Shown here piece after piece: positions 45,358 to 53,792 of a DNA stretch of 64,000 bases. Each line of letters begins with the position of its first letter. Positions within the stretch are counted from its first letter, which is position 1. The stretch spans positions 186,001-250,000 of the forward strand of contig NZ_MTBA01000001.1 of NCBI RefSeq assembly GCF_002150805.1, in the 5' to 3' direction. The position numbers and the translations under genes are program-made. Below the pieces are notes generated by a model. That model was not told the DNA's origin, ran no database searches, and saw only the letters and a list, made by a program, of their open reading frames with translations. This DNA comes from Oceanospirillum sanctuarii. GTDB taxonomy: Bacteria; Pseudomonadota; Gammaproteobacteria; Pseudomonadales; Halomonadaceae.

Positions 45358-45648
45358 TCAGGCTGCCAGTTCGTTTAGCATCAGACGGATCTGAGGCTCT
45401 ATATCTGCCGGAGCATGGCAACCAATGCTGTTGGCCAGCTCTTTTTGTTCATCCCTTGGCAGGGAGCAGCGGCACTGTTGCAGCCAATGTTGGCCAACAG
45501 AAACCTCATCCATACAGTGATAGGCGATAGCCAGATAAGGCAGTACCTGAGGGTTTTTATTGATCAGCCAGAGATCCATGGCGCTTTCTTTCAGAAACCA
45601 AAACTGTCCATCCTTCAGCAGCTGGTTAAGATAGCCTGAAATGGTCAT
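45358..45648 (-). CDS. Hypothetical 96-residue protein
   Basis: A small soluble protein with a plausible start at 45648 but a weak ribosome site (GCGAG). It is rich in Trp, Leu and Cys (DLWLINKNP, HWLQQCRCSL) and appears helical. I recognise no family. It lies between the MFS gene and the 7TM-DISM kinase on the opposite strand; two competing frames on the plus strand look less protein-like. Confidence 0.55.
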   Translation of the reverse strand: MTISGYLNQLLKDGQFWFLKESAMDLWLINKNPQVLPYLAIAYHCMDEVSVGQHWLQQCRCSLPRDEQKELANSIGCHAPADIEPQIRLMLNELAA

Positions 45649-45824
45649 GTTGTTACTCGCTGTTTTAATGTGGGCTTTTATATTCTGGTAAAGGCTTGCT
45701 GGCTTGTCACTCTTGAGAAACTGACGGATTCTGACCCCGATTTTTACCGGCGTAGTGCCTTAAGAACAAACCTGCTAGCATTCCACCTCTTTAGGCCTCT
45801 TTAACATCCCAGCAGGACTTTACT

Positions 45825-47927
45825 GTGCTCGTGCCCTCAATTTTCAGATCTGATTTTTCTCCACTACGCGCACTGCTTGTGATGATGTTGGTCATCGGTT
45901 TGATGTTGCTCTCTATCTCCCCTGCACAGGCGAATCATCCCGAAGCACGGAGCAATACTGATCAAAGGCTGACAGCCCGGTTTATGTGGCTCGATGATCC
46001 CGAAGAGCCTCTCGAGCTGCAGCAGGTAATCAATCGCCTGGAACATGATGCTTTTAAGCCTCTGGATGGCTCTTTAGGCCGTGGTTATACCCTGTCGAAT
46101 AGCTGGCTAAGCTTGAAGCTGACGGATAGTGAGTTAAATTCCTTCGATTATCTTTGGATGTCTCCCTCTCAGTTAAATGAGGTGGATGTTTATTTTCAGA
46201 CAGGGATCGATGCCAAGGATGCGGACAGTTATCAGAAGGTTGCGCTGGGGGATCACACCAGTAGCGCCGAGAAACCCTATATTCATTTCAGAATGCTTTT
46301 CCCCCTGAAAAGCATCCGTTCTTATCAGGCCTATCCGTCATTTCGGGCGCTAGGCGAGTATCAGATTTTCATCAGGGTCAGAACTAATACTGCCCACTCT
46401 CTGAATGCAGTACTTCTGACTGATGAAGCTATGGTGAGTGATAGCAATAAGTATCTGTTTTTCTATGCGGGCTTTACCACTATCTCTTTTATTCTGGCGG
46501 CCTTCTCACTTTTTGTGGCTTATCGCCTGCGGGATAAGGTCTACTTTTGGTATGCGTTCTACCTGTTGACCATCATGGCATCCTATATGCCGATCACAGG
46601 GATCTTTTTTGTCGTCTTTGAGCATGCGCCTGCTTACCTTTCCGATGTATTCAGTGGTGCAGGCACAGGGCTGGGTTTCCTCTGTTTCAGTATGCTTTGT
46701 ATCTACCTTTTGTCCGATGGTTCCAGAACGTTAAATTCCTGGGTCAAAGGCTATCTTCAATTAACGGCTGTACTTGGCTTAATTATGGCGATTACATCGC
46801 CCTTTGATATCTACGCATATCTCGGCCAGATTGTTGGCATTAATGCGATCCTTTTCTCAACCACTCTGATGGTTTGTTTTGCCCTGAGGCTTAAGGGCGG
46901 AACCGCTGGGGATTGGTTCGTTTTTTCTGCACTCTTCCTGACCGCAGCCGGTGTCTTCATCAATTTCAGTCGGTTGCTGGGTTGGCTGCCGGAAAATATC
47001 TTTACGATTCATATCTTCCAGTTCACTTCACTCTTACACATGCTTTTGCTGAATCAGGCCTTTGCCGAGCGCGTTATGTCTGCGGAGAAGAAAGCATTAA
47101 AAGCTGCGCAGGTATCAGAACAGCGTGCTAAAGAGATGGCTGCCGGTATGAATCACGAACTGATTAAGGTACTTGATCAGGAGAAAAGCCTGCGAATCGA
47201 GCAGGAGCGCTTTATCGATATGATCTCCCACGAATATCGGACACCTCTGTCAATCCTGAAAACCAATCTTGAGATTCTTGAACTGAAGGAGAAACCTGAC
47301 TGGACGGGGCGGCATAACCTCCATGTCATGCAGCAGGCTTCCGAGCGTCTGCAGGAAGTGTTCGATAAAACGATTAAAGGGGCGAGTTGGAAGCAGGCTC
47401 TGGAACAGCGACATGAACAAAAAGAGCTGGTTTCACTTTTGGATAACTTTATGGATGAAGCTCACGTTATGTGGAGCAGTATCCGATTGAATTACACCGT
47501 AAATGCTCAGCATGCCTGGTACAAGAGTCTGGATTCTTCGCTGATGAAAACCGTGGTGTTTAATCTGGTGGATAATGCCCGAAAATACAGCTCAGATCCT
47601 TTTGCGATTAAGGTCGCTCTGAGTGAAGCGGAAGATGGTTCCGGGCTTATTTTCAGTGTGAAGAATCCCGTTACAGGTGTTGTTGGCAAGCCCGGTAAGA
47701 AACTGACTGAGAAATATACCCGGGGTAGTAACAGTGCTGGTACCAGCGGTCTTGGCTTGGGGTTGAATCTGGTTGAACAGATTGTTGATCAGCTGGGAGA
47801 TCAGATTGATCTGATCGAAAATGATAACACCTTTGAGGCGCGTATCAGGCTGAGGGCACAAGCTGCGCCCGAGGAAGCCCTGTCTTCCTTTGAGAATGGT
47901 TATAAGCCGGATAACAGCATCGTCTGA
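45825..47927 (+). CDS. 7TMR-DISM sensor histidine kinase
   Basis: A 700-residue membrane sensor. The order is: an N-terminal signal anchor (about 15-35), a periplasmic DISMED2 beta-rich domain (about 45-200), seven transmembrane helices (about 210-410), a coiled coil, HisKA with phospho-His near residue 469 in MISHEYRTPLS, and HATPase_c with NLVDNARKYS and GTSGLGLGLNLV. DISM sensors are thought to bind carbohydrates or related ligands. The start is a GTG at 45825 with AGGA 8 bases upstream. It pairs with the response regulator 87 bp downstream. Confidence 0.93.
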   Translation: MLVPSIFRSDFSPLRALLVMMLVIGLMLLSISPAQANHPEARSNTDQRLTARFMWLDDPEEPLELQQVINRLEHDAFKPLDGSLGRGYTLSNSWLSLKLTDSELNSFDYLWMSPSQLNEVDVYFQTGIDAKDADSYQKVALGDHTSSAEKPYIHFRMLFPLKSIRSYQAYPSFRALGEYQIFIRVRTNTAHSLNAVLLTDEAMVSDSNKYLFFYAGFTTISFILAAFSLFVAYRLRDKVYFWYAFYLLTIMASYMPITGIFFVVFEHAPAYLSDVFSGAGTGLGFLCFSMLCIYLLSDGSRTLNSWVKGYLQLTAVLGLIMAITSPFDIYAYLGQIVGINAILFSTTLMVCFALRLKGGTAGDWFVFSALFLTAAGVFINFSRLLGWLPENIFTIHIFQFTSLLHMLLLNQAFAERVMSAEKKALKAAQVSEQRAKEMAAGMNHELIKVLDQEKSLRIEQERFIDMISHEYRTPLSILKTNLEILELKEKPDWTGRHNLHVMQQASERLQEVFDKTIKGASWKQALEQRHEQKELVSLLDNFMDEAHVMWSSIRLNYTVNAQHAWYKSLDSSLMKTVVFNLVDNARKYSSDPFAIKVALSEAEDGSGLIFSVKNPVTGVVGKPGKKLTEKYTRGSNSAGTSGLGLGLNLVEQIVDQLGDQIDLIENDNTFEARIRLRAQAAPEEALSSFENGYKPDNSIV

Positions 47928-48014
47928 TATCACGGCCTGGTTTGGTTTAGATGGTACAGAGTTAAAGATAAGAGTTTGGCTGAATAACCGATTCAGTCGC
48001 AGGAGTTGATGAGA

Positions 48015-48752
48015 ATGAACGCATTAAAAGGATTATCCCAACCTGTTTCTGTGGTGCTGGTCGAAGATGACCAGTTCTTGCGGGACAGTCTGGTGGAGTA
48101 TCTGGGGCTGAAAGGATTGTCTGTGAAGGGCACGGGCACGGCTGCAGGTTTTTATCAGTTGTTGGAGCAGGAAGCATTTCAGGTCGCGGTAATCGATCTG
48201 GGCTTACCGGATGCTTCCGGTGAAGAGCTGGTGGATTTCGCCCGGAATAACAGTGAGATGTCGCTGATTGTGATTACTGCTAATGATGGCCTCAACTCCC
48301 GTGTGAATTGCTATCGCTCCGGTGCCGATCTTTTTATGGGTAAGCCTGTGGAAGGTCAGGAGCTGGCTGCTGCCATTATGAGTCTGGCTGAACGGAATAT
48401 CAGTCGGGTGGCGGTGGATCAGCCCGAAGAGGATGTAGCAGCCGGTTGGCAACTGAACAGCAAGAGTTGGTCTTTGATTACGCCAAAGAATGACGATATC
48501 GAGTGTACGGTTAAGGAATATCGTTTATTGGCGATGTTGGCGGAAACACCGTCAGAGCCTGTTAAACGGCCTAAGCTCCTGATGGCGCTTTATGGTCGAG
48601 ACGACGAAAGCGCCCAGCGTGCGCTGGATACTCTGGTGCGTCGCTTGCGCCAGAAGATCCAGCAGGATTGGGATGAAGAGGGTTCTCCGATCCGTACGGT
48701 TTACAGTGTCGGGTATCTGTTTGCTGATCAGATTGTGGTTAAAGCGTCCTGA
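48015..48752 (+). CDS. OmpR-family response regulator
   Basis: A 245-residue response regulator. Its receiver has VLVEDDQFLRDS, the phospho-aspartate in VIDLGLPDASG, and the lysine in FMGKPVEG. The C-terminal winged helix ends DTLVRRLRQKIQ...IRTVYSVGYLF. It is the partner of the 7TM-DISM kinase. I prefer the ATG at 48015 (MNALKGL), with AGGAG 9 bases upstream; a TTG at 48006 and ATG at 48009 are in frame but too close to that site. Its 3' end overlaps the convergent LysR gene by 25 bp. Confidence 0.92.
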   Translation: MNALKGLSQPVSVVLVEDDQFLRDSLVEYLGLKGLSVKGTGTAAGFYQLLEQEAFQVAVIDLGLPDASGEELVDFARNNSEMSLIVITANDGLNSRVNCYRSGADLFMGKPVEGQELAAAIMSLAERNISRVAVDQPEEDVAAGWQLNSKSWSLITPKNDDIECTVKEYRLLAMLAETPSEPVKRPKLLMALYGRDDESAQRALDTLVRRLRQKIQQDWDEEGSPIRTVYSVGYLFADQIVVKAS

Positions 48753-49639
48753 TTACAGGCATTTTGTTCTTTGATGCTGGTGACCAGCTCTTTGATGCCG
48801 TCCAGCTTGGTAGATTGATAGTTGCGTCGCCAGATCAGTAGGGTTTTCACCAGTGCAAAGCGTTCTGGCAGCTCAAAACGCTGAACGCTTGGTCCGATCA
48901 ACAGCACATCTAATACCGCCTCCGGTATCACGGCGATGCCGGTTCCTGCCGACACACAGGCTGCCAACGCGTGATAGGAACTCATCTCCATACAGTTACG
49001 TGCAGTAGCACCTTCACTGGCCAGCCAGTTTTCAAAAATTCTGCGATAGGCGCAGCCGCTGCGGAAGGTGATAAGATTTTCATTCAACGCATCGCTGGCT
49101 TTGTTAAAACCCTTGCCACGGGCTGCGATCAGCACCAGTTTTTCCTGATGAGCTTCCATGCTTTCAAATTCATCAGAGGTGATAGGTTCACCAACAAAGG
49201 CGGCATCCAGATCATAATGCTGAACCCGTTCCACCAGATTGGCGGTGGTATCGGTGACCAGATCCAGCTGTACTTTAGGATGTTTAGCGTGATAGGCCGA
49301 GAGCAGTTCCGGCAGACGGGCGGCCGCTGTGCTTTCCATAGAGCCTATCCGTATCTGCCCCTGAGCAACCCCGCCCCGAAAAGCCGCTTCGGTATCTTCG
49401 GCCAGTTGTAGAAGACGATCGGCGTAGCTCAGTAGCAGGGTGCCTTCTGCGGTCAGCTCCAGCCGACGGTTGATACGATGGAAGAGGGTGACTTCTAAGC
49501 GTTCTTCCAGCTGCATCAATCGGGTACTGATATTCGATTGCACACGATTAAGTTTACGGGCTGCCCGTGTCACGCCGCCTTCAGTGGCAACCGTACGGAA
49601 AATTTCCAGTGCATCCAGGTCCAGATTATTTAAAGCCAT
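48728..49639 (-). CDS. LysR-family regulator (NmoR-like context)
   Basis: A 303-residue LysR-type regulator. Its helix-turn-helix contains GGVTRAARKLNRVQSNISTR, followed by an effector domain with QIRIGSMESTAAARLPELL. It is divergent from a nitronate monooxygenase gene over 184 bp. The same LysR-NMO pairing is known in Pseudomonas aeruginosa (nmoR-nmoA), so regulation of that gene by alkylnitronates is a reasonable inference. Its 3' end overlaps the response-regulator gene tail to tail. Confidence 0.92.
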   Translation of the reverse strand: MALNNLDLDALEIFRTVATEGGVTRAARKLNRVQSNISTRLMQLEERLEVTLFHRINRRLELTAEGTLLLSYADRLLQLAEDTEAAFRGGVAQGQIRIGSMESTAAARLPELLSAYHAKHPKVQLDLVTDTTANLVERVQHYDLDAAFVGEPITSDEFESMEAHQEKLVLIAARGKGFNKASDALNENLITFRSGCAYRRIFENWLASEGATARNCMEMSSYHALAACVSAGTGIAVIPEAVLDVLLIGPSVQRFELPERFALVKTLLIWRRNYQSTKLDGIKELVTSIKEQNACNQDALTTI

Positions 49640-49742
49640 CTCAATTCCAGATCAGGTGTTCTTGATTAATCATTTTTAATGATGCTGATGCTAGCATATT
49701 CTCTGCGCACCCTATAAAGCGACTTTAGCTCTAAGTTTGATT

Positions 49743-49790
49743 GTCAGATCCTGGATTGTTTGTCAGATCCTGATTTGATAGCCAGATCCT
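49743..49790. repeat. Three 19-bp-spaced direct repeats between LysR and nitronate monooxygenase genes
   Basis: GTCAGATCCT at 49743-49752 and 49762-49771, and GCCAGATCCT at 49781-49790. Spacing is exactly 19 bp, in the leader of the monooxygenase gene. Confidence 0.75.
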
Positions 49791-49823
49791 ATTTCGGGTG
49801 TCGCAAAAGATTCAGGAGCATCT

Positions 49824-50891
49824 ATGTCCGAGCAAATCCAAACCAGAACCCCTCAGGCGCTGTTTCAAAGCCTTCAATATCCGATATTCCAGGCGCCTAT
49901 GGCGGGTTCTCAGGATAGTGTACTTGCGATTGCCGTGAGTGATTCCGGTGGTCTTGGTGCTTTACCCTGCGCCATGCTTTCGGTGGAGCAGGTAGCTGAG
50001 CAGCTTGAGTTAATTCGGGCGAAGCAGGGACGTGCTATCAATTTGAATTTCTTCAGTCACACACCGCCTGAGCCTTCGGATGAGGATCAGAAACGTTGGC
50101 TGGATACTTTGGCTCCTTACTTTAACGAGTTGGATGTTGATCCCGCCAGTGTCGCATCCGGTGCAGGTCGTCAGCCTTTCTCCCGGGATTATCTGGACGC
50201 CATTGCGCCTTTTAAGCCTGAAGTGGTTAGTTTCCACTTTGGCCTGCCGGATAAGAGCCTGATGACTGAGATTAAAGCCTGGGGAGGCCTGATCGCCTCT
50301 TCAGCGACAACCCTTGCGGAAGGTCTCTGGTTGCAGGACCAGGGCGCGGATCTGGTGATTGCTCAGGGTTTGGAAGCCGGTGGCCACCGGGGACATTTCC
50401 TGCGAGCTGATCTTGAAGAGCAGTTGCCAACCCGCGAGCTGGTTAAAGGTCTGGTTCAGCAACTTGATATTCCTGTCGTCGCCGCAGGTGGAATTTCAAC
50501 GCCGCAGCAGGTTTCTGAGATGCTGGAGCTTGGCGCTAGTGCTGTTCAAATTGGCACAGGGTTTCTGCTCACTCCGGAAGCTAAAACATCGGCATTGCAT
50601 CGAAGTGCTCTGAAAAGTGAGATGACTCAGAACACGGCAATTACCAATCTGTTTTCCGGCCGCCCAGCACGGGGTATGGTTAACCGCCTGATGGCGGAGC
50701 AAGGACCTATGTCGGATAAAACACCTGCGTTCCCGCTGGCAACCAATGGTATCGCTCCTTTGAGAGCTGCTGCTGAGAAACAAGGAAGTTGGGATTTTTC
50801 GCCGCTATGGGCAGGGACAGGTGCAGCTGAGTGTCAGGAGAAGTCAGTTACTGAACTGATTAGCTGGTTTGCGGGGGCTTCTCCGTTATAA
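49824..50891 (+). CDS. Nitronate monooxygenase (FMN-dependent, class I)
   Basis: A 355-residue TIM-barrel flavoprotein that oxidises alkylnitronates such as propionate-3-nitronate. Signatures are PIFQAPMAGSQDSVLAIAVS (N-terminal FMN contact), VSFHFGLP, QGLEAGGHRGHF (with the catalytic histidine) and PVVAAGGIS...SAVQIGTGFLL. GRPARGMVNRL near the C-terminus also fits the class. It is divergent from a LysR regulator. CAGGAG lies 6 bases upstream. A terminator follows at 50988. Confidence 0.93.
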   Translation: MSEQIQTRTPQALFQSLQYPIFQAPMAGSQDSVLAIAVSDSGGLGALPCAMLSVEQVAEQLELIRAKQGRAINLNFFSHTPPEPSDEDQKRWLDTLAPYFNELDVDPASVASGAGRQPFSRDYLDAIAPFKPEVVSFHFGLPDKSLMTEIKAWGGLIASSATTLAEGLWLQDQGADLVIAQGLEAGGHRGHFLRADLEEQLPTRELVKGLVQQLDIPVVAAGGISTPQQVSEMLELGASAVQIGTGFLLTPEAKTSALHRSALKSEMTQNTAITNLFSGRPARGMVNRLMAEQGPMSDKTPAFPLATNGIAPLRAAAEKQGSWDFSPLWAGTGAAECQEKSVTELISWFAGASPL

Positions 50892-50933
50892 GGCTGCTCA
50901 GCTCGAACGTTGCTCAGTTTGAAGGCTACTAAG

Positions 50934-50975
50934 TTAGTCATAACGCACACAATGTTAGCCATAAAGCACACAATA
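50934..50975. repeat. Two tandem 21-bp repeats after the nitronate monooxygenase gene
   Basis: Copies at 50934-50954 and 50955-50975 differ at only three positions; both contain GCACACAAT. Confidence 0.8.
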
Positions 50976-50987
50976 CAAGCAACCGAT

Positions 50988-51016
50988 AAGCCAGCTCAGA
51001 ACCTGAGTTGGCTTTT
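50988..51016 (+). terminator. Terminator of the nitronate monooxygenase gene
   Basis: AAGCCAGCTCAG/CTGAGTTGGCTT with one G-T pair, then TT. Confidence 0.85.
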
Positions 51017-51020
51017 CTCG

Positions 51021-51434
51021 TTATCGGATACAACGATCACAGGGCTCACGCTGTAAACGGGGGCGAACTTTGGCAAAGCCTGCATACAAGCCATCAAAAA
51101 GTGGTTTCAGAACCGGCCACGCTGTGGGTGCCATCAGCCAGCCAAGGCCGATTTCCCGATAGATGATTCTTGTGGCATCCATCGCTGTCCACCATTCTTC
51201 GTCAGGCCCTTTGAGATGAAGAGCTTTCATCAGCGTCTCAAGACTACGCCCGGTAGGTTTGGGATCGAAAGAGGGCTCGCTGATATCAATAAAGCCGAGC
51301 CGATAGCTTTTGCTGGCGCAACGCTTCTTGAGCCAGTTAACTTCTTTACGGCACAGCGGGCAGGCACCGTCGTAATAAAGCGTGTAGTTGTCCTTGAGTT
51401 GACTTGCCATTTTGGGCTGGTCCGATCTGGTCAT
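51021..51434 (-). CDS. DCC-family thiol-disulfide oxidoreductase (DUF393)
   Basis: A 137-residue protein of the DCC family, named after the DGxCPLC motif, here YDGACPLCRKEVNWL (residues about 21-35). The motif supplies a CxxC redox pair. The rest matches the family (GWLMAPTAWPVLKPL, then a C-terminal CDRCIR). Function in the cell is undefined; a thioredoxin-like fold is expected. GGAG lies 6 bases before the ATG at 51434. Confidence 0.9.
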   Translation of the reverse strand: MTRSDQPKMASQLKDNYTLYYDGACPLCRKEVNWLKKRCASKSYRLGFIDISEPSFDPKPTGRSLETLMKALHLKGPDEEWWTAMDATRIIYREIGLGWLMAPTAWPVLKPLFDGLYAGFAKVRPRLQREPCDRCIR

Positions 51435-51835
51435 CTGATACTCCGCTGGTTTTCTTTCAGTGTTGCTCTTTTGTATTGCTCTGATTAGTGCCGGTTAATT
51501 CTGTCTGGCTCTTCTCAGTATCACTGTTTGTCCGCGACCTGATTTTACGAAGAGCCGGATTCACCGGTTTAGTTTTCTGTTGATTTTACCCTCCCTCCTT
51601 CCCGGTGCTCTTCTCTGAATAGGTTTGGTTGTATGTTGGCTTTGATCGCTATCTATTGCTTATTGCTTGGTTTTTGAATTGATTTATTTTCTTTTTGTTA
51701 GCTAAAACAGCTAATCAGGTAGTTTTATAAGCTGTCTTTGATCACTTATGCCAAAGGAGTTTGGCGACAATGTTGTGAAAATAACAACATGTGGGATTAA
51801 GCCGCTGGCTTAACCCCGATTATCGGGAAGTGATT
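51435..51835. other. Gene-free region with leader hairpins upstream of EamA gene
   Basis: About 400 bp, strongly AT-rich near 51650-51720, with an inverted repeat TTAGCT/AGCTAA (51698-51714). Immediately before the next gene two hairpins follow one another: TTAAGCC/GGCTTAA (51797-51813) and CCCGA/TCGGG (51815-51827), the second containing part of the ribosome site. No open frame was convincing. Confidence 0.5.
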
Positions 51836-52819
51836 ATGTCCGCTGATACACTGATCCATTCAAATAACGCTACTCTTGAAGACCGTGACAGTAAGAAATC
51901 TTCTGTTCTGGAGGTGAAATCCTTGGAGATGCCTGCCGCTCAGAAGATGTTGGGTTTGGGCGCGGCACTGATGATGGTGTTTGTCTGGTCTGGCTATTTT
52001 TTGTCTCTGCGTGCCGGTGCGGTAACGCCCATCAGTACCTTTGAGATTGCCATGCTACGTTTTGGCCTGCCGGGACTGATTCTGCTGCCTGTATTTTTCC
52101 GAAACATACAAAAGATCCGACAGGTTCCTGTGATCTATCTGTTGGGGATGCTGATCGGTGGTGGTTTGCCGTTCTTCTGGCTTGGGGCTATGGGAATGCA
52201 GCTGGGGCAGGTTGCCGAGGGCAGTACGCTGATTCCGGGTGTGGCGCCACTTTTTGTCACCATGATGGCCGTGCTGATTTTTAACCAGCCTCTTTCCGGT
52301 TGGCGTCTGGCGGGTCTGATTCTGATCTTTTCCGGTGTGATCGCTTTCATCGCTAACTCTGTGGCCGGAAGTACTCATGTTGGTGCAATTGTTCTCTTTC
52401 TGTCGGCGAGCTTTCTCTGGGCGCTGTTTGCGCTCTCCATTCGTCAATGTGGCTTATCGCCTTTAGTTGCCGCGTCTACGGTGGCGGTGCCGACAGGCAC
52501 TCTGCTTTTGCTGTCGGGCCTGATTCTGCAACCTGAACTGGGCTGGTTTCAACTGACGTTGGAACAACAGTTGGGCCAGTTGGTCGCTCAGGGTTTGGGC
52601 GCGGGTCTGGCATCGGGTCTTCTGTTTGCTTTTGCCATCAGTCGCCTTGGTGCTGAGGTGACCTCTGCGATCGGTTCTCTGACACCAGTTGCAGCGTCAG
52701 CAATCGCTTACCTCTGGTTTGGCGAAGAGGTGACTCTGATGATTATTGGCGGGATTGCTCTGATCAGTCTTGGGGTGGTGCTGGCCAGCGGTATGATCAA
52801 AGGACAACTGTCTGAATAA
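51836..52819 (+). CDS. EamA/DMT-family transporter
   Basis: A 327-residue membrane protein with about ten helices and two EamA repeats, preceded by about 30 hydrophilic residues. Landmarks are VFVWSGYFLSLRAGAVTP, AMLRFGLPGLILLP and AIAYLWFGEEVT. The start is the ATG at 51836 (MSADTLIHS), with GGGAAGTG upstream; an in-frame GTG at 51791 is unsupported. It is convergent with an Lrp regulator, which could plausibly control amino-acid export. Confidence 0.9.
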   Translation: MSADTLIHSNNATLEDRDSKKSSVLEVKSLEMPAAQKMLGLGAALMMVFVWSGYFLSLRAGAVTPISTFEIAMLRFGLPGLILLPVFFRNIQKIRQVPVIYLLGMLIGGGLPFFWLGAMGMQLGQVAEGSTLIPGVAPLFVTMMAVLIFNQPLSGWRLAGLILIFSGVIAFIANSVAGSTHVGAIVLFLSASFLWALFALSIRQCGLSPLVAASTVAVPTGTLLLLSGLILQPELGWFQLTLEQQLGQLVAQGLGAGLASGLLFAFAISRLGAEVTSAIGSLTPVAASAIAYLWFGEEVTLMIIGGIALISLGVVLASGMIKGQLSE

Positions 52820-52920
52820 CGGTCGCATAATGTTTCTTCAGGAAAGGCGGAGATCCTGGGTTTAATACGCTTGGGGTTTAAGACGTTTAAGAGTTGAAGA
52901 AATTTGAGGTTTATCGGCTT

Positions 52921-52947
52921 AGCACTGCTTCTTCCTGATGCAGTGCT
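52921..52947. terminator. Hairpin between EamA and Lrp genes
   Basis: AGCACTGC/GCAGTGCT perfect 8-bp stem with an 11-base loop and T-rich right flank. Confidence 0.55.
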
Positions 52948-53020
52948 GAGTTTTCTGCACAGATGGATGTTGTGCAGAAGAGAGTGTTTTGAGCTCTGAT
53001 TCTCTAATCGGAGGGACGTC

Positions 53021-53506
53021 TTAACTCAGATGATTCAGGGGCAGTTCTGTGCGGGTTTTAACCTGACGCAGTACGAAGCTGGTTCGTATGCTGGTCACGC
53101 CTTCAATCCGGTTTAATTCATTCAGCAGAAAGTGTTCGTAATAGGCCATATCCGGCATTACCACTTTCAGCATAAAGTCCGCATCGCTACCTGTAATAAG
53201 AGCGCATTCGAGAACTTCATCGTAATTCAGGATTTTGCGCTCGAAGGTTTCCAGTCTTTCCGGAATCTGGCATTCCAGACAAACCTGAACATAGATGGTG
53301 AGATCCAGTCCCAGAGCGGTCTGGTTCAGCAGCGTCACCTGACGATTGATAATGCCCGCATCTTCCAGAAGTTTTACCCGGCGGGCGCAGGGAGAGGGGG
53401 AGAGGCCGACCTGTTCTGCCAGTTCAAGGTTGCTGATGTTGGCGTTTCTTTGCAAAACCTCGAGGATACGGCGATCAATTCGGTCAAACTGTTTTGTTTT
53501 ATGCAT
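53021..53506 (-). CDS. Lrp/AsnC-family regulator
   Basis: A 161-residue Lrp-type protein. The helix-turn-helix begins FDRIDRRILEVLQRNANISN and continues LSPSPCARRVKLLEDAG. The RAM effector-binding domain follows (about 70-155), with the glycine turn ALITGSDADFMLKVVMPD. Lrp proteins bind amino acids and regulate their metabolism or export; a convergent EamA transporter is the nearest candidate target. Confidence 0.95.
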   Translation of the reverse strand: MHKTKQFDRIDRRILEVLQRNANISNLELAEQVGLSPSPCARRVKLLEDAGIINRQVTLLNQTALGLDLTIYVQVCLECQIPERLETFERKILNYDEVLECALITGSDADFMLKVVMPDMAYYEHFLLNELNRIEGVTSIRTSFVLRQVKTRTELPLNHLS

Positions 53507-53792
53507 AACAAACCATTTCTTATTGTTGGTAAAGCAGTGGTCAGCGTTACCTGACCGGAAGCATCTAGTTTTTTTTATTGCTGGCTGGCTATTCTAAAGA
53601 TTTTTTAGAGTGTTGGCTTCAGCTGTAAGCTGTTTTCCACTATTCCTCCCAAATAACCCTATAACCAATGGGGGAGAGCCTGCATAAGCTTTGAGCTGTA
53701 TCATCAGGAATCGTTTCAACCCCTGTTTAAATGGACGCGTCCGGTTTTATTTCAGTGAGCTGTTTTTTTATTGGTCGCCAGAGAGCAAGTGA

